Assembly: GCF_039541575.1 (NCBI RefSeq)
Contig: NZ_BAABGM010000007.1
Coordinates: forward strand, 171,063 to 235,062
Length of the DNA: 64,000 bases
Origin: Fodinibacter luteus
GTDB taxonomy: Bacteria > Actinomycetota > Actinomycetes > Actinomycetales > Dermatophilaceae
Reading direction: 5' to 3'
Part shown: one piece after another, positions 50,625 to 59,924 of the stretch
Numbering within the stretch: the first letter of the stretch is position 1
Layout of the letters: every line of letters begins with the position of its first letter
Position numbers and translations under genes: made by a program
Notes under the pieces: model-generated
The model's database searches: none
What the model was told of the DNA's origin: nothing
What the model saw: the letters and a program-made list of their open reading frames with translations, nothing else

Positions 50625-53600
50625 TCATGCCCGGCCGGTGGAGCGGCGAGCGCCGAACACCGAGGGATAGCGGGCCACGACAGCATCCCAGTCCGCATCG
50701 TGACGCACGCGCACCACCATCCACCCTGCGTCGGCGAGCCGGTCTTCGGCGGCGGCGTCGCGTTCGCTCTGGTGGTCGGTGTCGTGCACCGGCCCGTCCA
50801 CGAAGACGGCCACTGGGCCGGTGGCGAGGTCGAAGACCAGGTCAGGCCGGGCGTTGGCTTCAGTGACCGTCACTTGTGCGCGGTCCGGCAGACGGAGACC
50901 GTGCTCATCGAGCCACACGACGAAGCGCTTCTCGAGCGCGGCGTCGGCGAGAGCGTCCAGCCTCTGGCGCTGCTCGTCACGGGACCTCCCGCCTGCACCC
51001 GACGTCGTCCGAGAGCGACTGAGCTCCAGGAGTAGGTCACGTACCGCGTGGCGGTCGATCATCGAGTGCGCGTACTGGTTCCCATATGACAGGAGGCAGT
51101 CGTAGCACGCGCGCTCGCAGCGTTCGTGTGCTCCGGGAGCGTGTCCACGGTCCTCCCCGGTGTCAGGGTCGAAGTGAGCCACCTCGAGGGCCTGCCGCGC
51201 GACCTTGGCCAGGGCGCCGGGCTCGGTCACGAGTCGGCGGAGTGCACCCGCGCCGCCCTCGGCGCTTTCGGTCAGAAGCATGCGGCCGCGCTGGTCGAGG
51301 TCGGGGAGGGAGTCGCTGCTCAGCTCGGAGTCCTCGAGTTGGAAGTGCGCCTCTGCTCCACGTTCGAGGGCGAATCGCAGGGTCGTCGCTGTCGTCTCGT
51401 CGACCTGACGATCCAGTCGGACGACGAGTATGTTGCGCCGGTCCTCGACGTAGGGGATGACCTTGGCCTTGTGGCGCACGTCCTCGGCGGGTGCCATCCC
51501 GTCCGTGTCGACCGTCTTGTCGGCAGCCGCCTTTTCGGAGAGCCACTTACCTTCGGTGAGATCCAGCCAGAAACCACGGTCGGCCGTGTCCTTCCGACGC
51601 CGGCGGCCAACATTGGCGATCCGCATCATTGCGGAGTCGCCGTAGGTCAGGTGCGCCGTGCTCGACCCGTCCGCATCTGCCTGTGCGTCGATGCGGCCCG
51701 GACGGTCTCCGTGGTCGTGAAAGCGGTAGGAGATCTCCAGCTCGAAGCCGGAGCGGCGACGCTCCTCCTCGTCGCTGCTGATCCGTTCCCGCCGTCGGGT
51801 GAAGACCGTCTGGAGTCGGAGCAGCCCGTAGGTCTTCAGCCCCAGGTGCCCGCCGCAGGAGTCGCACACGTCAGTGCCGACGCCGACGGGGTGGTGGTAG
51901 CCGCAGGCCTCGCAGCGACGTGCCTCCTCGGTCTCGGCTCCGGGCTCGGCGTGGCGCGGTAGCTGAACACGGACGACCTCGTACCGCGCTCCTTCGTGGT
52001 AGATGAGGGCACCCGGACCGAACTCGTTGATGGCGAGGAACCGAGGGCGCTGCACGTAGTTACCGTCGCGATTCCCCGCCGTGCCCCGCCTTTCGGGGAT
52101 GTACGCGGCCAGGGGGAGGCGCGGGAACGAGTACCCCGGAAGGAAGCCCTCGGAGGCGAAGTACCGGTAGGAGTAAAAGTCGGTCTGGCCGTTCTCGCGG
52201 TCCTCGTTACGCAGGAGGACGAGCTGGTTGCGCGCATCGGCGGCGCGCCGCTGGGCGACCTGGCGGTTCGAGTGCGGGGCCTTGGGGTCAATGGCCAGCT
52301 TGTTCTGCTCGTGGTACTCCTCGAGAGCCGTCCGGTACAGCGTGCGCCACCGTTCAAGGGACTCGTCGAAGGTTTGCGGGGCGCGGTGCACCTGGTCGGC
52401 GACCCAGCCGTCGTACCACCATGAGACTTCCTCGGTGCCGACGTCCCATGACCGGCGCAGCTCGTCGATGACTGCCTCCGCGCGATGGGTGGCGCGGCGC
52501 TGCACGTCTGGTTCCGTCAGCGCGCGCCAGATGTCAGGAAGGACGGTGAACGAGGGCTTGTCACCGCCTGCGTCCAGCAGATCCGTGATGCGTGACTTCA
52601 GGGACTGACCCGTCTCGGCTAGCCAGACCGCGTGTACGTGGGACCGGACGAGGTCCTCGTTGGCAAGGTCAAGGCGGGGCGCAACCACCGATCCAGCCAC
52701 CATGTCGCGCGAGTGCCGGAAGTAGTAGGTGTCGTGGGCGTTGCCGGTCGCGCAGTACGTGACGACCAGGGCCGGCTGTCCGGACCGGCCGGCGCGTCCG
52801 GATCGTTGGGCGTAGTTGGCGGGCGTCGGCGGGACGTTGCGCAGCCCCACCGCGTTGAGGCTCGCGATGTCGACACCGAGTTCCATCGTGGGCGAGCAGA
52901 AGAGCAGCGGCAGGTCACCAGACCGGAAGGCCTCCTCGCGCTCTTCTCGCACCTCGCTGGGAACCTGAGCAGTGTGCTCCTTGGCCTGGAGGCCGCGGAG
53001 CGTTTCGGCGACCTGTCGGTACAGCCTTGTGAAGAACGGGTTGACCCTCACGCTGGCCTCGGAGTTCAGGGACTTCCGGAGTGGGTCTTCGGCGCCCTTG
53101 CTTCCGTCGCCGGCGATCCAGCGGATTGCCGAAGCCTTCAGCCGGTAGCCGGGGAAGCCCTCGAGATCGGACACGATGGTGAGCAGGCCCGTCTGCTCCA
53201 GGACGCGCAGCAGGTCCCCGATCACGAGCTGCGCGTCATCCGTCGTCAGGGTGGGACCGAGGCCGGCACCTTCGCGCTTCAGGTACCGCCCGTAGGCCGA
53301 CCGACCGGAGACGAAGAGATCGCCCCGCGGGCGGTTGGGTCGCCCGGGTCGGCCATAGGCGGTCCCGACTTCGACGACCCGCTCGCCCTCGGGAAGCGAC
53401 CAGGGCCCAGCGAGGTGCTGTCGCGACTCACGTTGGATCCGCTCGTAGCCGAACTCGGTGAGACAGTCCACGTCCACCGCGAGCACGCGGCGGAGCTCAT
53501 CGAGCAGAATCGTCGCTAGCTCCTGCCGCAGTGCCGGGTCGGCTTCTCGGAGGACGGGCAGACAGCCAGCCCAGGACTCGCTGTCGCGTGCGATCTCCGG

Positions 53601-55847
53601 CAGGTCGACGTACTCGACGTGGAGGAGCCCCGTCTGCTCGAGGTTGGGCATCGTGATGCGGAAGCCTCGTTGGAGGTCCGTGTAGAGCCGGTACTCGACG
53701 ACGTTACGCAGTGCGCGGTAGGCCTGGTCGCGCGCTGAGAACCTCGCGAGAGGGTTGGCGGCGATCTCAGGCATTGTCAGCTGCAAGGCATCCGTGACTC
53801 GTTGGGCCAGGACCTCATGCGTCAGCCCATCAGGCGAGTCACCCATCGCCGTGAAGAGTGCTCCGCGGAGCTGAGACACCTGAACGAAGTCGTTGAAGTG
53901 GCCTGCCTGTAGAGATGCGTCCTGGCGGTTGTCGACGAAGGTGAGCAACTTGCGGGCCTCGGGTGCCAGCTCGTCCGGGCTCAGCGCCTTCAGTGAGCGG
54001 ACGATACTTGCGCTCACGACCGTGACCGCCGAGGATCGCCCCTCACGGTCAAGGGTCGCCAGCTTCGCGTAGTCGTTTCCTCGGACCTGCTCGTAGGAGA
54101 CACGGCATCTCATGCAGAAGGCGAAGGGTGTCGAGACGAACCAGCAGCGCAAGCCCTCGCCGCGGCCGACCAGCCGGCCGTCTGACGCGACCCAGATCTC
54201 GTTCGGAAGGTACTTCTCCTTGGTCGGCAGCACGGTCGTCTCACCGCGCTCGGAGGTGGCCAGCCAATGGTCAGGCAGACGGTTCTCGGTGATCGGATTC
54301 GCCGGCCAAGGCAGGTCTTCGGAGACGTAGATGTAGCCCGTGACGCTGTCGCCTCCCGAGGCATCTGCATCCTTGCGTGGGACGAAGATGGTCTGTCCGT
54401 GGCGGCTCACCTTGGCGACGACGAGATAGTCCTGCCCGCATTCACGACAGAATCCCAAAGGGAGCAGGACGTCGTCGGGTCGACCGGGCACGCGCTGTTG
54501 GTAGATGCTCGTGATGTACCGGGTCGACTCCGCCTCAGCAGAGACATAGACGGTGTCTCCCTTGGAGAGGAACTGGTGCAACCTGAACGCGAACAGTGGC
54601 CGGCTGGTCCCGGGGTTCCGAACCTCGGAGCCGACGAGCAGGGTTCGACGGATCGCCTCGGCGGCCTCCTCGACGGAGGTACCAGCGACGTCGGCCAGGC
54701 CGACTGCCGCGATCGGGACCTTGGTGGGCTTGCTCCTCACCAGCCGACCGGAGCCGTCCTCGGTCGCCAACCCGAATGTCTGCTCGACCCATTGAGCAAG
54801 AGGGTCACCGGCCAGCTCTTGGTAGGTCGGGGGATGGCGCCGGGACAGCGCGGCCCGGATGGAGTCTCCGAGCTCTCCGCCACGGACATCGCCGGCCTTC
54901 GTGGCACGGGTGAGGGTTTCGCCGATGACCCGCTCAGCGGTGACTTCTGATCCGAAGAGCCGAGTGGCCACCTCGGCGACCGCGCGCTGCTGGTCCGCCG
55001 ACGTCCCGCCGGAGGCCATCGTGGCCGAGGTGCCGATCACCTGCAGGTCAGGGGAGGCGCAGACGTCCCGCAGCCGCCTGATGAGCAGCGCGACGTCGGC
55101 CCCTTGGCGGCCGCGGTAGGTGTGCAGTTCGTCAAGGACCAGGAATCGGAGGTCCTGCGCAGCACGGATGAGGTGCTTTCGCTCGTCGGGACGGGTGAGG
55201 ACGAGCTCGAGCATCACGTAGTTGGTGAGCAGGATGTCCGGCGGATCGGCGAGTATCTGTCGGCGGACATCCTCGCTTTCCTGTCCGGTGTACCGCGCGA
55301 AGCGCACCGGTTCCTCGCCCTCGGGGTATCCGAACTCGAGGAACTTCTGCAGCTCGAACATCTGCGAGTTCGCCAGCGCGTTCATCGGGTAGACCACGAT
55401 GGCCTTCACGCCGGCCTGACGATGGCCGGCGTTGGCGGCACGATCGCGGAGGATCCGGTCGACGATGGGCACGATGTAGGCGAGCGACTTTCCGGAGCCG
55501 GTACCGGTCGTCAGCACATACGACTTTCCGGCCCGCGCGACCTCGACGGCATCCCGCTGGTGGCGATGCAGAGTCAGAGTCGACACGCCCGGGTCGTTGC
55601 GGTGGGTCTTGACCCGGAAGATGCGCTCGCACTCCTGCTCGATTAGTCCCTCGGCGACGAGCTCGCTGATGCTGCCACCTGTCTCGAAACTCGGGTTGAG
55701 ACTCAGCCACGGGTCGGGCCACTGAAGACCGCTGGCGAGCTGCTCGTCGACGTGCGCGCTGACCCGCCGGTCTCGAACCTCGACGGCCCCCGACGTGAAG
55801 GCGCTGTAGTCCTCGATGAGGCGATCCCGAACCTCGAACACATCCAC
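50625..55847 (-). CDS. DEAD/DEAH helicase with DUF1998 and C-terminal Vsr/DUF559-like nuclease domain
   Basis: A protein of 1740 residues. The N-terminal helicase core has TTGTGSGKSLAYIVPIV at about residue 112, the box LDELHTYRGRQGADV at about 240, GTSATMASGG, and motif VI NYAQRSGRAGRSGQ. The DUF1998 region lies near 1300-1620 with FPRLPLAAYIPERRG, RPRFLAINEFGPGALIY and a CxxC-CxxC zinc site (CEACG, CDSCGG). The last 110 residues have RPDLVFDL and VAVFVDGPVHDTDHQ, then GWMVVRVRHD, a PD-(D/E)xK pattern like Vsr/DUF559. Helicase plus DUF1998 is shared with MrfA, DruE and the DrmA/DrmB pair. GTG start. First gene of the six-gene operon, so the nuclease may supply the cutting activity that DrmC might otherwise give. 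Confidence 0.85.
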   Translation of the reverse strand: MDVFEVRDRLIEDYSAFTSGAVEVRDRRVSAHVDEQLASGLQWPDPWLSLNPSFETGGSISELVAEGLIEQECERIFRVKTHRNDPGVSTLTLHRHQRDAVEVARAGKSYVLTTGTGSGKSLAYIVPIVDRILRDRAANAGHRQAGVKAIVVYPMNALANSQMFELQKFLEFGYPEGEEPVRFARYTGQESEDVRRQILADPPDILLTNYVMLELVLTRPDERKHLIRAAQDLRFLVLDELHTYRGRQGADVALLIRRLRDVCASPDLQVIGTSATMASGGTSADQQRAVAEVATRLFGSEVTAERVIGETLTRATKAGDVRGGELGDSIRAALSRRHPPTYQELAGDPLAQWVEQTFGLATEDGSGRLVRSKPTKVPIAAVGLADVAGTSVEEAAEAIRRTLLVGSEVRNPGTSRPLFAFRLHQFLSKGDTVYVSAEAESTRYITSIYQQRVPGRPDDVLLPLGFCRECGQDYLVVAKVSRHGQTIFVPRKDADASGGDSVTGYIYVSEDLPWPANPITENRLPDHWLATSERGETTVLPTKEKYLPNEIWVASDGRLVGRGEGLRCWFVSTPFAFCMRCRVSYEQVRGNDYAKLATLDREGRSSAVTVVSASIVRSLKALSPDELAPEARKLLTFVDNRQDASLQAGHFNDFVQVSQLRGALFTAMGDSPDGLTHEVLAQRVTDALQLTMPEIAANPLARFSARDQAYRALRNVVEYRLYTDLQRGFRITMPNLEQTGLLHVEYVDLPEIARDSESWAGCLPVLREADPALRQELATILLDELRRVLAVDVDCLTEFGYERIQRESRQHLAGPWSLPEGERVVEVGTAYGRPGRPNRPRGDLFVSGRSAYGRYLKREGAGLGPTLTTDDAQLVIGDLLRVLEQTGLLTIVSDLEGFPGYRLKASAIRWIAGDGSKGAEDPLRKSLNSEASVRVNPFFTRLYRQVAETLRGLQAKEHTAQVPSEVREEREEAFRSGDLPLLFCSPTMELGVDIASLNAVGLRNVPPTPANYAQRSGRAGRSGQPALVVTYCATGNAHDTYYFRHSRDMVAGSVVAPRLDLANEDLVRSHVHAVWLAETGQSLKSRITDLLDAGGDKPSFTVLPDIWRALTEPDVQRRATHRAEAVIDELRRSWDVGTEEVSWWYDGWVADQVHRAPQTFDESLERWRTLYRTALEEYHEQNKLAIDPKAPHSNRQVAQRRAADARNQLVLLRNEDRENGQTDFYSYRYFASEGFLPGYSFPRLPLAAYIPERRGTAGNRDGNYVQRPRFLAINEFGPGALIYHEGARYEVVRVQLPRHAEPGAETEEARRCEACGYHHPVGVGTDVCDSCGGHLGLKTYGLLRLQTVFTRRRERISSDEEERRRSGFELEISYRFHDHGDRPGRIDAQADADGSSTAHLTYGDSAMMRIANVGRRRRKDTADRGFWLDLTEGKWLSEKAAADKTVDTDGMAPAEDVRHKAKVIPYVEDRRNILVVRLDRQVDETTATTLRFALERGAEAHFQLEDSELSSDSLPDLDQRGRMLLTESAEGGAGALRRLVTEPGALAKVARQALEVAHFDPDTGEDRGHAPGAHERCERACYDCLLSYGNQYAHSMIDRHAVRDLLLELSRSRTTSGAGGRSRDEQRQRLDALADAALEKRFVVWLDEHGLRLPDRAQVTVTEANARPDLVFDLATGPVAVFVDGPVHDTDHQSERDAAAEDRLADAGWMVVRVRHDADWDAVVARYPSVFGARRSTGRA

Positions 55848-56042
55848 GCCCGCGTTGCCTCCGTCTACCCGTCGTTAAGCATCCCCGCGATGACCCTAGT
55901 GACTGTTGAGCCACGACGAAGGGACTCCGCTCAAATGTCTCGCTGCAAGTCCCTGCGGCGCGCCCACCGTGGTTCAAATGGCATCTGCGCAGGTCACCAC
56001 GTGGTTGGCTGTGCGACCGGGAAGTCGTCTTGGGGGTTGTTC
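55848..56042. promoter_or_regulatory. Divergent promoter region of the defence operon
   Basis: These 195 bp separate the six-gene minus-strand operon from the plus-strand metallopeptidase gene and must hold promoters for both. No pair of hexamers with good spacing stood out on either strand. A short inverted pair, GGGACT (55921) and AGTCCC (55950), is present. The ribosome site for the plus-strand gene is the GGGGG at 56034-56038. Confidence 0.4.
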
Positions 56043-58085
56043 ATGACGTGGTTCGCAGGGGTGCCTCGCGAGATTGAAGTCGCCGGTGTGCGTCTCATCC
56101 GTGCCGAACAAGCCATAGAAGCCGGTGAGCCGCCCAATGACTGGAACCACGCGTCACATGAGTACAGCGAGCGTCCGGACTCAGACTGGGTCGCGTCGCA
56201 GGTCTTGGACCTGACGCGGCTGCAGCTTCTGGAGCTGCGGCGCGTGGTCGAGCAGATCCTCGGTGCCGACCGGCCGATCATCGCTTTGGAAGACGTTCGG
56301 TCGGTTCTCCTTGAGCGTGCAGTGATGCTGCCGGAACCTGACAGAAACGCAGCGGAGTACGAAGTAGACACGGTTGTCGAGGGCTTGGAGCTCCTTGAGG
56401 CGCTTCCGCGCGAGATTCACGTTGGTCACGGGTTCGCGGTCGACGGCTCAATCAGCATCACCACGGGCCCGGAGCTGCCCGCGCTCCCCACCATCGGTGT
56501 ACGAGGGAGCGACACAGGGGAACTTGAGGACGAGCCCGACCGCCTACTTGGCCTCGCAGCAGCACTGACGCGTGCCGCCGGGGAGCTGTACTGGCTGCTG
56601 CCCGTGAAGGCGGTCCAAGACAACACGCAGCCACAACGGTCCAGTCCCCACGATGAACTCCTCCCGGTCGTCAAGCCCTCAGAGGTGCCACCGGCTTCGG
56701 GCGGCCGGAAGGTCTCGGGGTCTCCGGTGTTTGTCGCTGCCTCACGCCTCGACGAGGTGATGCTCGAGCTGACGTTCGACCAAGCGCTCGCTTTGACGCG
56801 GCTCGTCATTGAGTGCGGCGGAGGCCCTGCGGCGGTTGGTGGGAAGCGGGGCCTCATGACCTCGCAGACGGCCAAGCACCTGACTGCGCTCGGGCTCGTG
56901 CGCCGAGTTGAGGTCGGCACGGTTGAGGCCATCTACATGGCGCGGGTTCCATCGGTGCGCGACACCCTCACTGCCCCCGAGCTCCGGGTGGTCGGGGTTC
57001 GGAATACCGCCAAGCTGGCCGTTGAGGCCGCGCAGCGGGGCACTGACCTGGTGCGGGAAATCTTGTTGAGGGAGGGGTTAGCGGTCCCCGCTGAGGTGCC
57101 CGCGCAGCATCCACCACTGGACCGCAGGCAGTTCGGCCAACTCGAACTGGACCTCGGCAGCCCGAATCCAGACGAGGACGATGTCGCCCGTGCGGTACGC
57201 GGCCTCATCCAGGAAGCGATGACGTACCGAGACGGCCCCGCGGTCGGGGAGCTTCTTCGAGTGATTGGTCGGTTCACAAAGCTGGCGCCATTCAACGCAC
57301 TGCTCCTGGACGCCCAAGCCCCCGGCTGTCGCCACGTTCTACCGGCGCACAAGTGGCTGGAGGACTGGAGCCATCGAGTCAAGCCTGGCGAGCGTCCACG
57401 GATCATCCTGCGTACGTTTGGCCCGGTACTCCCGGTCTTCGACGTGAGCCAGGTTGAGCCGAGCGGCCGCGACGTACCCCCGCTTCCACAGGAGATCCGA
57501 GGCCCGTTCGCAATGGCGCCGATCGTCGGCGTCGAGCACGCATTTGCACAATCGGCTCACACCGCTGTGTCGGAGGGGATCCGTATCAGTCAGACGCACG
57601 ACGGCGCGGGCAGCGCCGGATCGGCACGCTCTGGATGGGGAGCTGGCACCCTGAGCGTCGCCAGGTCAGAGCGTTCGAAGCCCCACCTTGTCCCTGTCAC
57701 GGTCGACATCGAGATCAACCGAAACCTCGACCCGGGAGCGGCCTATGCGACGTTGGCGCACGAGCTGGGGCATGTGTACTGCGGGCACGTTGGCTCGCCG
57801 TCGTCTGACCTTTGGCCCGACCGCAGCACTGTCACCACCGAGACCGCTGAGTGCGAGGCGGAAGCGGTTGCTTACATCGCGTGCTTGCGGCTGAAGCCGG
57901 ACGTGCGCATGCCGCCGCACCTTCACCAGTACCTGACGCCCGGGGCTCCTGTGCCACCGATCGACCTCGAAGTGGTGACGAAGGCGGCCGGTCGCGTCAT
58001 CAACTTGTACGAGTCACCGGCTGAGGTGTGGCGCAGGCTGTCTGACCGGCAGAAGAAGGCGCGGCAGCAGGGTCGCCCAATGTAA
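56043..58085 (+). CDS. ArdC/ImmA-IrrE-like zinc metallopeptidase protein
   Basis: A protein of 680 residues divergent from the defence operon. The first 380 residues are unassigned and include a winged-helix-like stretch (TFDQALALTRLVIECGGG) around 240-320. From about 385 an ArdC-like segment appears (FTKLAPFNALLLDAQAPG, PRIILRTFGPVLPVFDV). The C terminus is an ImmA/IrrE-type metallopeptidase with YATLAHELGHVYCGH at about residue 572 and the third ligand in TAECEAEAVAYIAC. ImmA-type proteases cleave repressors, and ArdC-type domains occur in anti-restriction proteins, so it may control or protect against the operon beside it. ATG after GGGGG; a longer frame to 55752 overlaps the helicase gene. 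Confidence 0.75.
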   Translation: MTWFAGVPREIEVAGVRLIRAEQAIEAGEPPNDWNHASHEYSERPDSDWVASQVLDLTRLQLLELRRVVEQILGADRPIIALEDVRSVLLERAVMLPEPDRNAAEYEVDTVVEGLELLEALPREIHVGHGFAVDGSISITTGPELPALPTIGVRGSDTGELEDEPDRLLGLAAALTRAAGELYWLLPVKAVQDNTQPQRSSPHDELLPVVKPSEVPPASGGRKVSGSPVFVAASRLDEVMLELTFDQALALTRLVIECGGGPAAVGGKRGLMTSQTAKHLTALGLVRRVEVGTVEAIYMARVPSVRDTLTAPELRVVGVRNTAKLAVEAAQRGTDLVREILLREGLAVPAEVPAQHPPLDRRQFGQLELDLGSPNPDEDDVARAVRGLIQEAMTYRDGPAVGELLRVIGRFTKLAPFNALLLDAQAPGCRHVLPAHKWLEDWSHRVKPGERPRIILRTFGPVLPVFDVSQVEPSGRDVPPLPQEIRGPFAMAPIVGVEHAFAQSAHTAVSEGIRISQTHDGAGSAGSARSGWGAGTLSVARSERSKPHLVPVTVDIEINRNLDPGAAYATLAHELGHVYCGHVGSPSSDLWPDRSTVTTETAECEAEAVAYIACLRLKPDVRMPPHLHQYLTPGAPVPPIDLEVVTKAAGRVINLYESPAEVWRRLSDRQKKARQQGRPM

Positions 58086-58106
58086 ACAGAGGCTGGTCTG
58101 AGCGGC

Positions 58107-58622
58107 CTAGGTATTGCCCGCAACACGCTCGGTGCCGGTCTTCGAGGCTCGAAGGTAGCCGGCCAGGACCTCACCGCGTGGCTGGACGTGGTGCATCAGC
58201 TTCGAACTGATGGCACTGGCGTCCCGCTCGCTCAGTGGGATCAGGGAGCGGCGAAGGCGGACGCTCCATGTAGCCGCGTCAGGTAGGAAGTCGAGGTGAC
58301 CCGCCATGGGCCCGAGTTCGACCCCATGGTGAAGCGGCGCGACACCCTCGATGTCGACGTCGAACCCTGTCGTGAAGTCCCGACCACGAAACGAGACTGC
58401 CTCCGGCAGGGGGCCAGGAGACGTCCTGACAGTGGCCAGCCCCATGACCAGCCCGCGGTCTCGGCTGGGATTCCGGTAGCACCCTCGAGTCGTGTAGAGG
58501 AGTAGCTGGTCACCAATGGCTGGCGCGGAGCGTGCGCGGCCCGCCGGAATGGCCCATCGTTGCTCGGACAGAAGCCACGCCAACGGTTCCCTGTCCGAGA
58601 TCACCAGCAGCGAGACCACCAT
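58107..58622 (-). CDS. EVE/PUA-like domain protein (possible modified-base reader)
   Basis: A protein of 171 residues. The pattern WAIPAGRARSAPAIGDQLLL, YTTRGCYRNPSRDRGLVMGL and the flanking strands resembles EVE/ASCH domains of the PUA-like fold, some of which bind modified cytosines or adenines. The assignment is tentative; no catalytic residues are seen. It converges on the metallopeptidase gene with 21 bp between stops, inside the defence island. The ATG at 58622 follows GAGGGC. The 246 bp on its far side (58623-58868) show no gene. Confidence 0.6.
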   Translation of the reverse strand: MVVSLLVISDREPLAWLLSEQRWAIPAGRARSAPAIGDQLLLYTTRGCYRNPSRDRGLVMGLATVRTSPGPLPEAVSFRGRDFTTGFDVDIEGVAPLHHGVELGPMAGHLDFLPDAATWSVRLRRSLIPLSERDASAISSKLMHHVQPRGEVLAGYLRASKTGTERVAGNT

Positions 58623-58868
58623 GCACCCATTCTGCCCTCGCGGCTCGGCCGACCTCCGGCGCTCGAGACGAGTCGGTGTCGGGGAGCCCCACCGGTGCCT
58701 GTGGATATCCGCTACAGGTCTAAGTAGGCGAGCTCCTTGAGTACCACCATTTCGAGCGGCACCTCATAAGGTGCGAGCTAGGAGACGGTTGATCCACATG
58801 GCTGCCGCCACACCGTGCCTGTTGCACGGGGCTGGGAGAACCCACTTAGCGGCGCTTCATTCCGGGGC

Positions 58869-59924
58869 CTATGGGGCTAGGTCAATGCGCAGGGACCTAA
58901 GCGTCCCAGGATTGACGTCTTGCCGTCGCCGCAGGAGTTCGAGCAAGTCCTCCTGGCGGGGTTGGCCGAAGGTCAGCCGGTACAGGGCCACGTCCTTCTT
59001 GATCCGCGCGTACCTGGCGGCGTCGGAGCTGAGGAGAATGGGTGCGACATGCCGCTCGATCTTCGCCGGTCCCGGGTAGACCCAGCACGGTGTGAACCCG
59101 CCGTACTGGCCCTCGTAGTCTCGGGCCGCCTCATAGAGGTGGTTCCAAGGGTTGCCGCCGTCGCCACGTGCAAGCACCGATGCGCCATGTCGCGCGGCGA
59201 TGTTCTTGCGGATCGCGTGGCCGCGGTAGCGGTCGACACGGCCCTCGCGCTGCTCGAAGTCGACCGGGTTGGCGGGGGTGTTCCAGTGGAAGACCGCGTG
59301 ACACCACCAGTGGAAGTCCACGCCCTCCTGACCCACCGAGGTGGAGGCGAGGACGAACGGCCAGAAGGGACTGTTGAAGGCTTGCCTGACCTCGGGCTGC
59401 CTTGCGTCCTCCCCGGCCGCCCGTCGCCCTCCGTACCGGAGGGCGAAGCGCGGGACGAACGACAGCGAGCCGTTGAGGTCTGACGCGTTCAGTGCGCGCT
59501 GGCTGCTCGTGCGCAGGCTGAGCGCGGATGCGGCATTCCAAGCCAGGTCCGACAGGACATCGCCCGTGACCGGCCCGTTGCGAAGGTCCTGCAGCAGGTG
59601 GTGCAGGTACTCGTCGAGGACCGATTCCAGGTTTCCTGCGGCGCAGTACGCAAGGACCTGCCGCCAGTACGGCCGATCTGTGCCGTCGGTGCGCTCGACA
59701 ATCTTGATGGCATCCGGTCGGTTGAAGAGCGAGCGCAGCCCGTTCGCCAGTACAGCGGCCGCTTCGAAGAGGCCCACATCCTCGACACTCTCGGCCTCGG
59801 AGACCAGTCGCCCGATTGCGCGTAGGGCGATGTTCCCGGGGGAGAAGAGGGCGACATCCGCCAGCACGGAAATGGTCGCGTCGTCGACCGGCTTCGGTCC
59901 TTGCGCCCGGGCGGTTCGGGCGTC
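58869..59924 (-). pseudogene. C-terminal fragment of an SF2 helicase
   Basis: About 350 codons are open, from a TGA near 59927 to the stop at 58869; the only start-like codon near the front is a GTG at 59867. It holds the last helicase motifs, LASTSVGQEGVDFHWWCHAV (motif V) and FEQREGRVDRYRGHAIRKNI (motif VI), and a C-terminal helical tail. Motifs I to IV, including Walker A and the DEAD/DEAH box, are missing, so it cannot work as a helicase. Its 5' end abuts the 3' end of the AddB-like gene with no spacer, which points to a deletion that fused two genes. It may still be transcribed. Confidence 0.8.

Noticed and set aside
50625..55847. Complete canonical DISARM locus
   Set aside because: DrmD-like and DrmMI-like genes are present, but there is no drmC (PLD) gene and drmA/drmB are not separate, so only DISARM-like is claimed.
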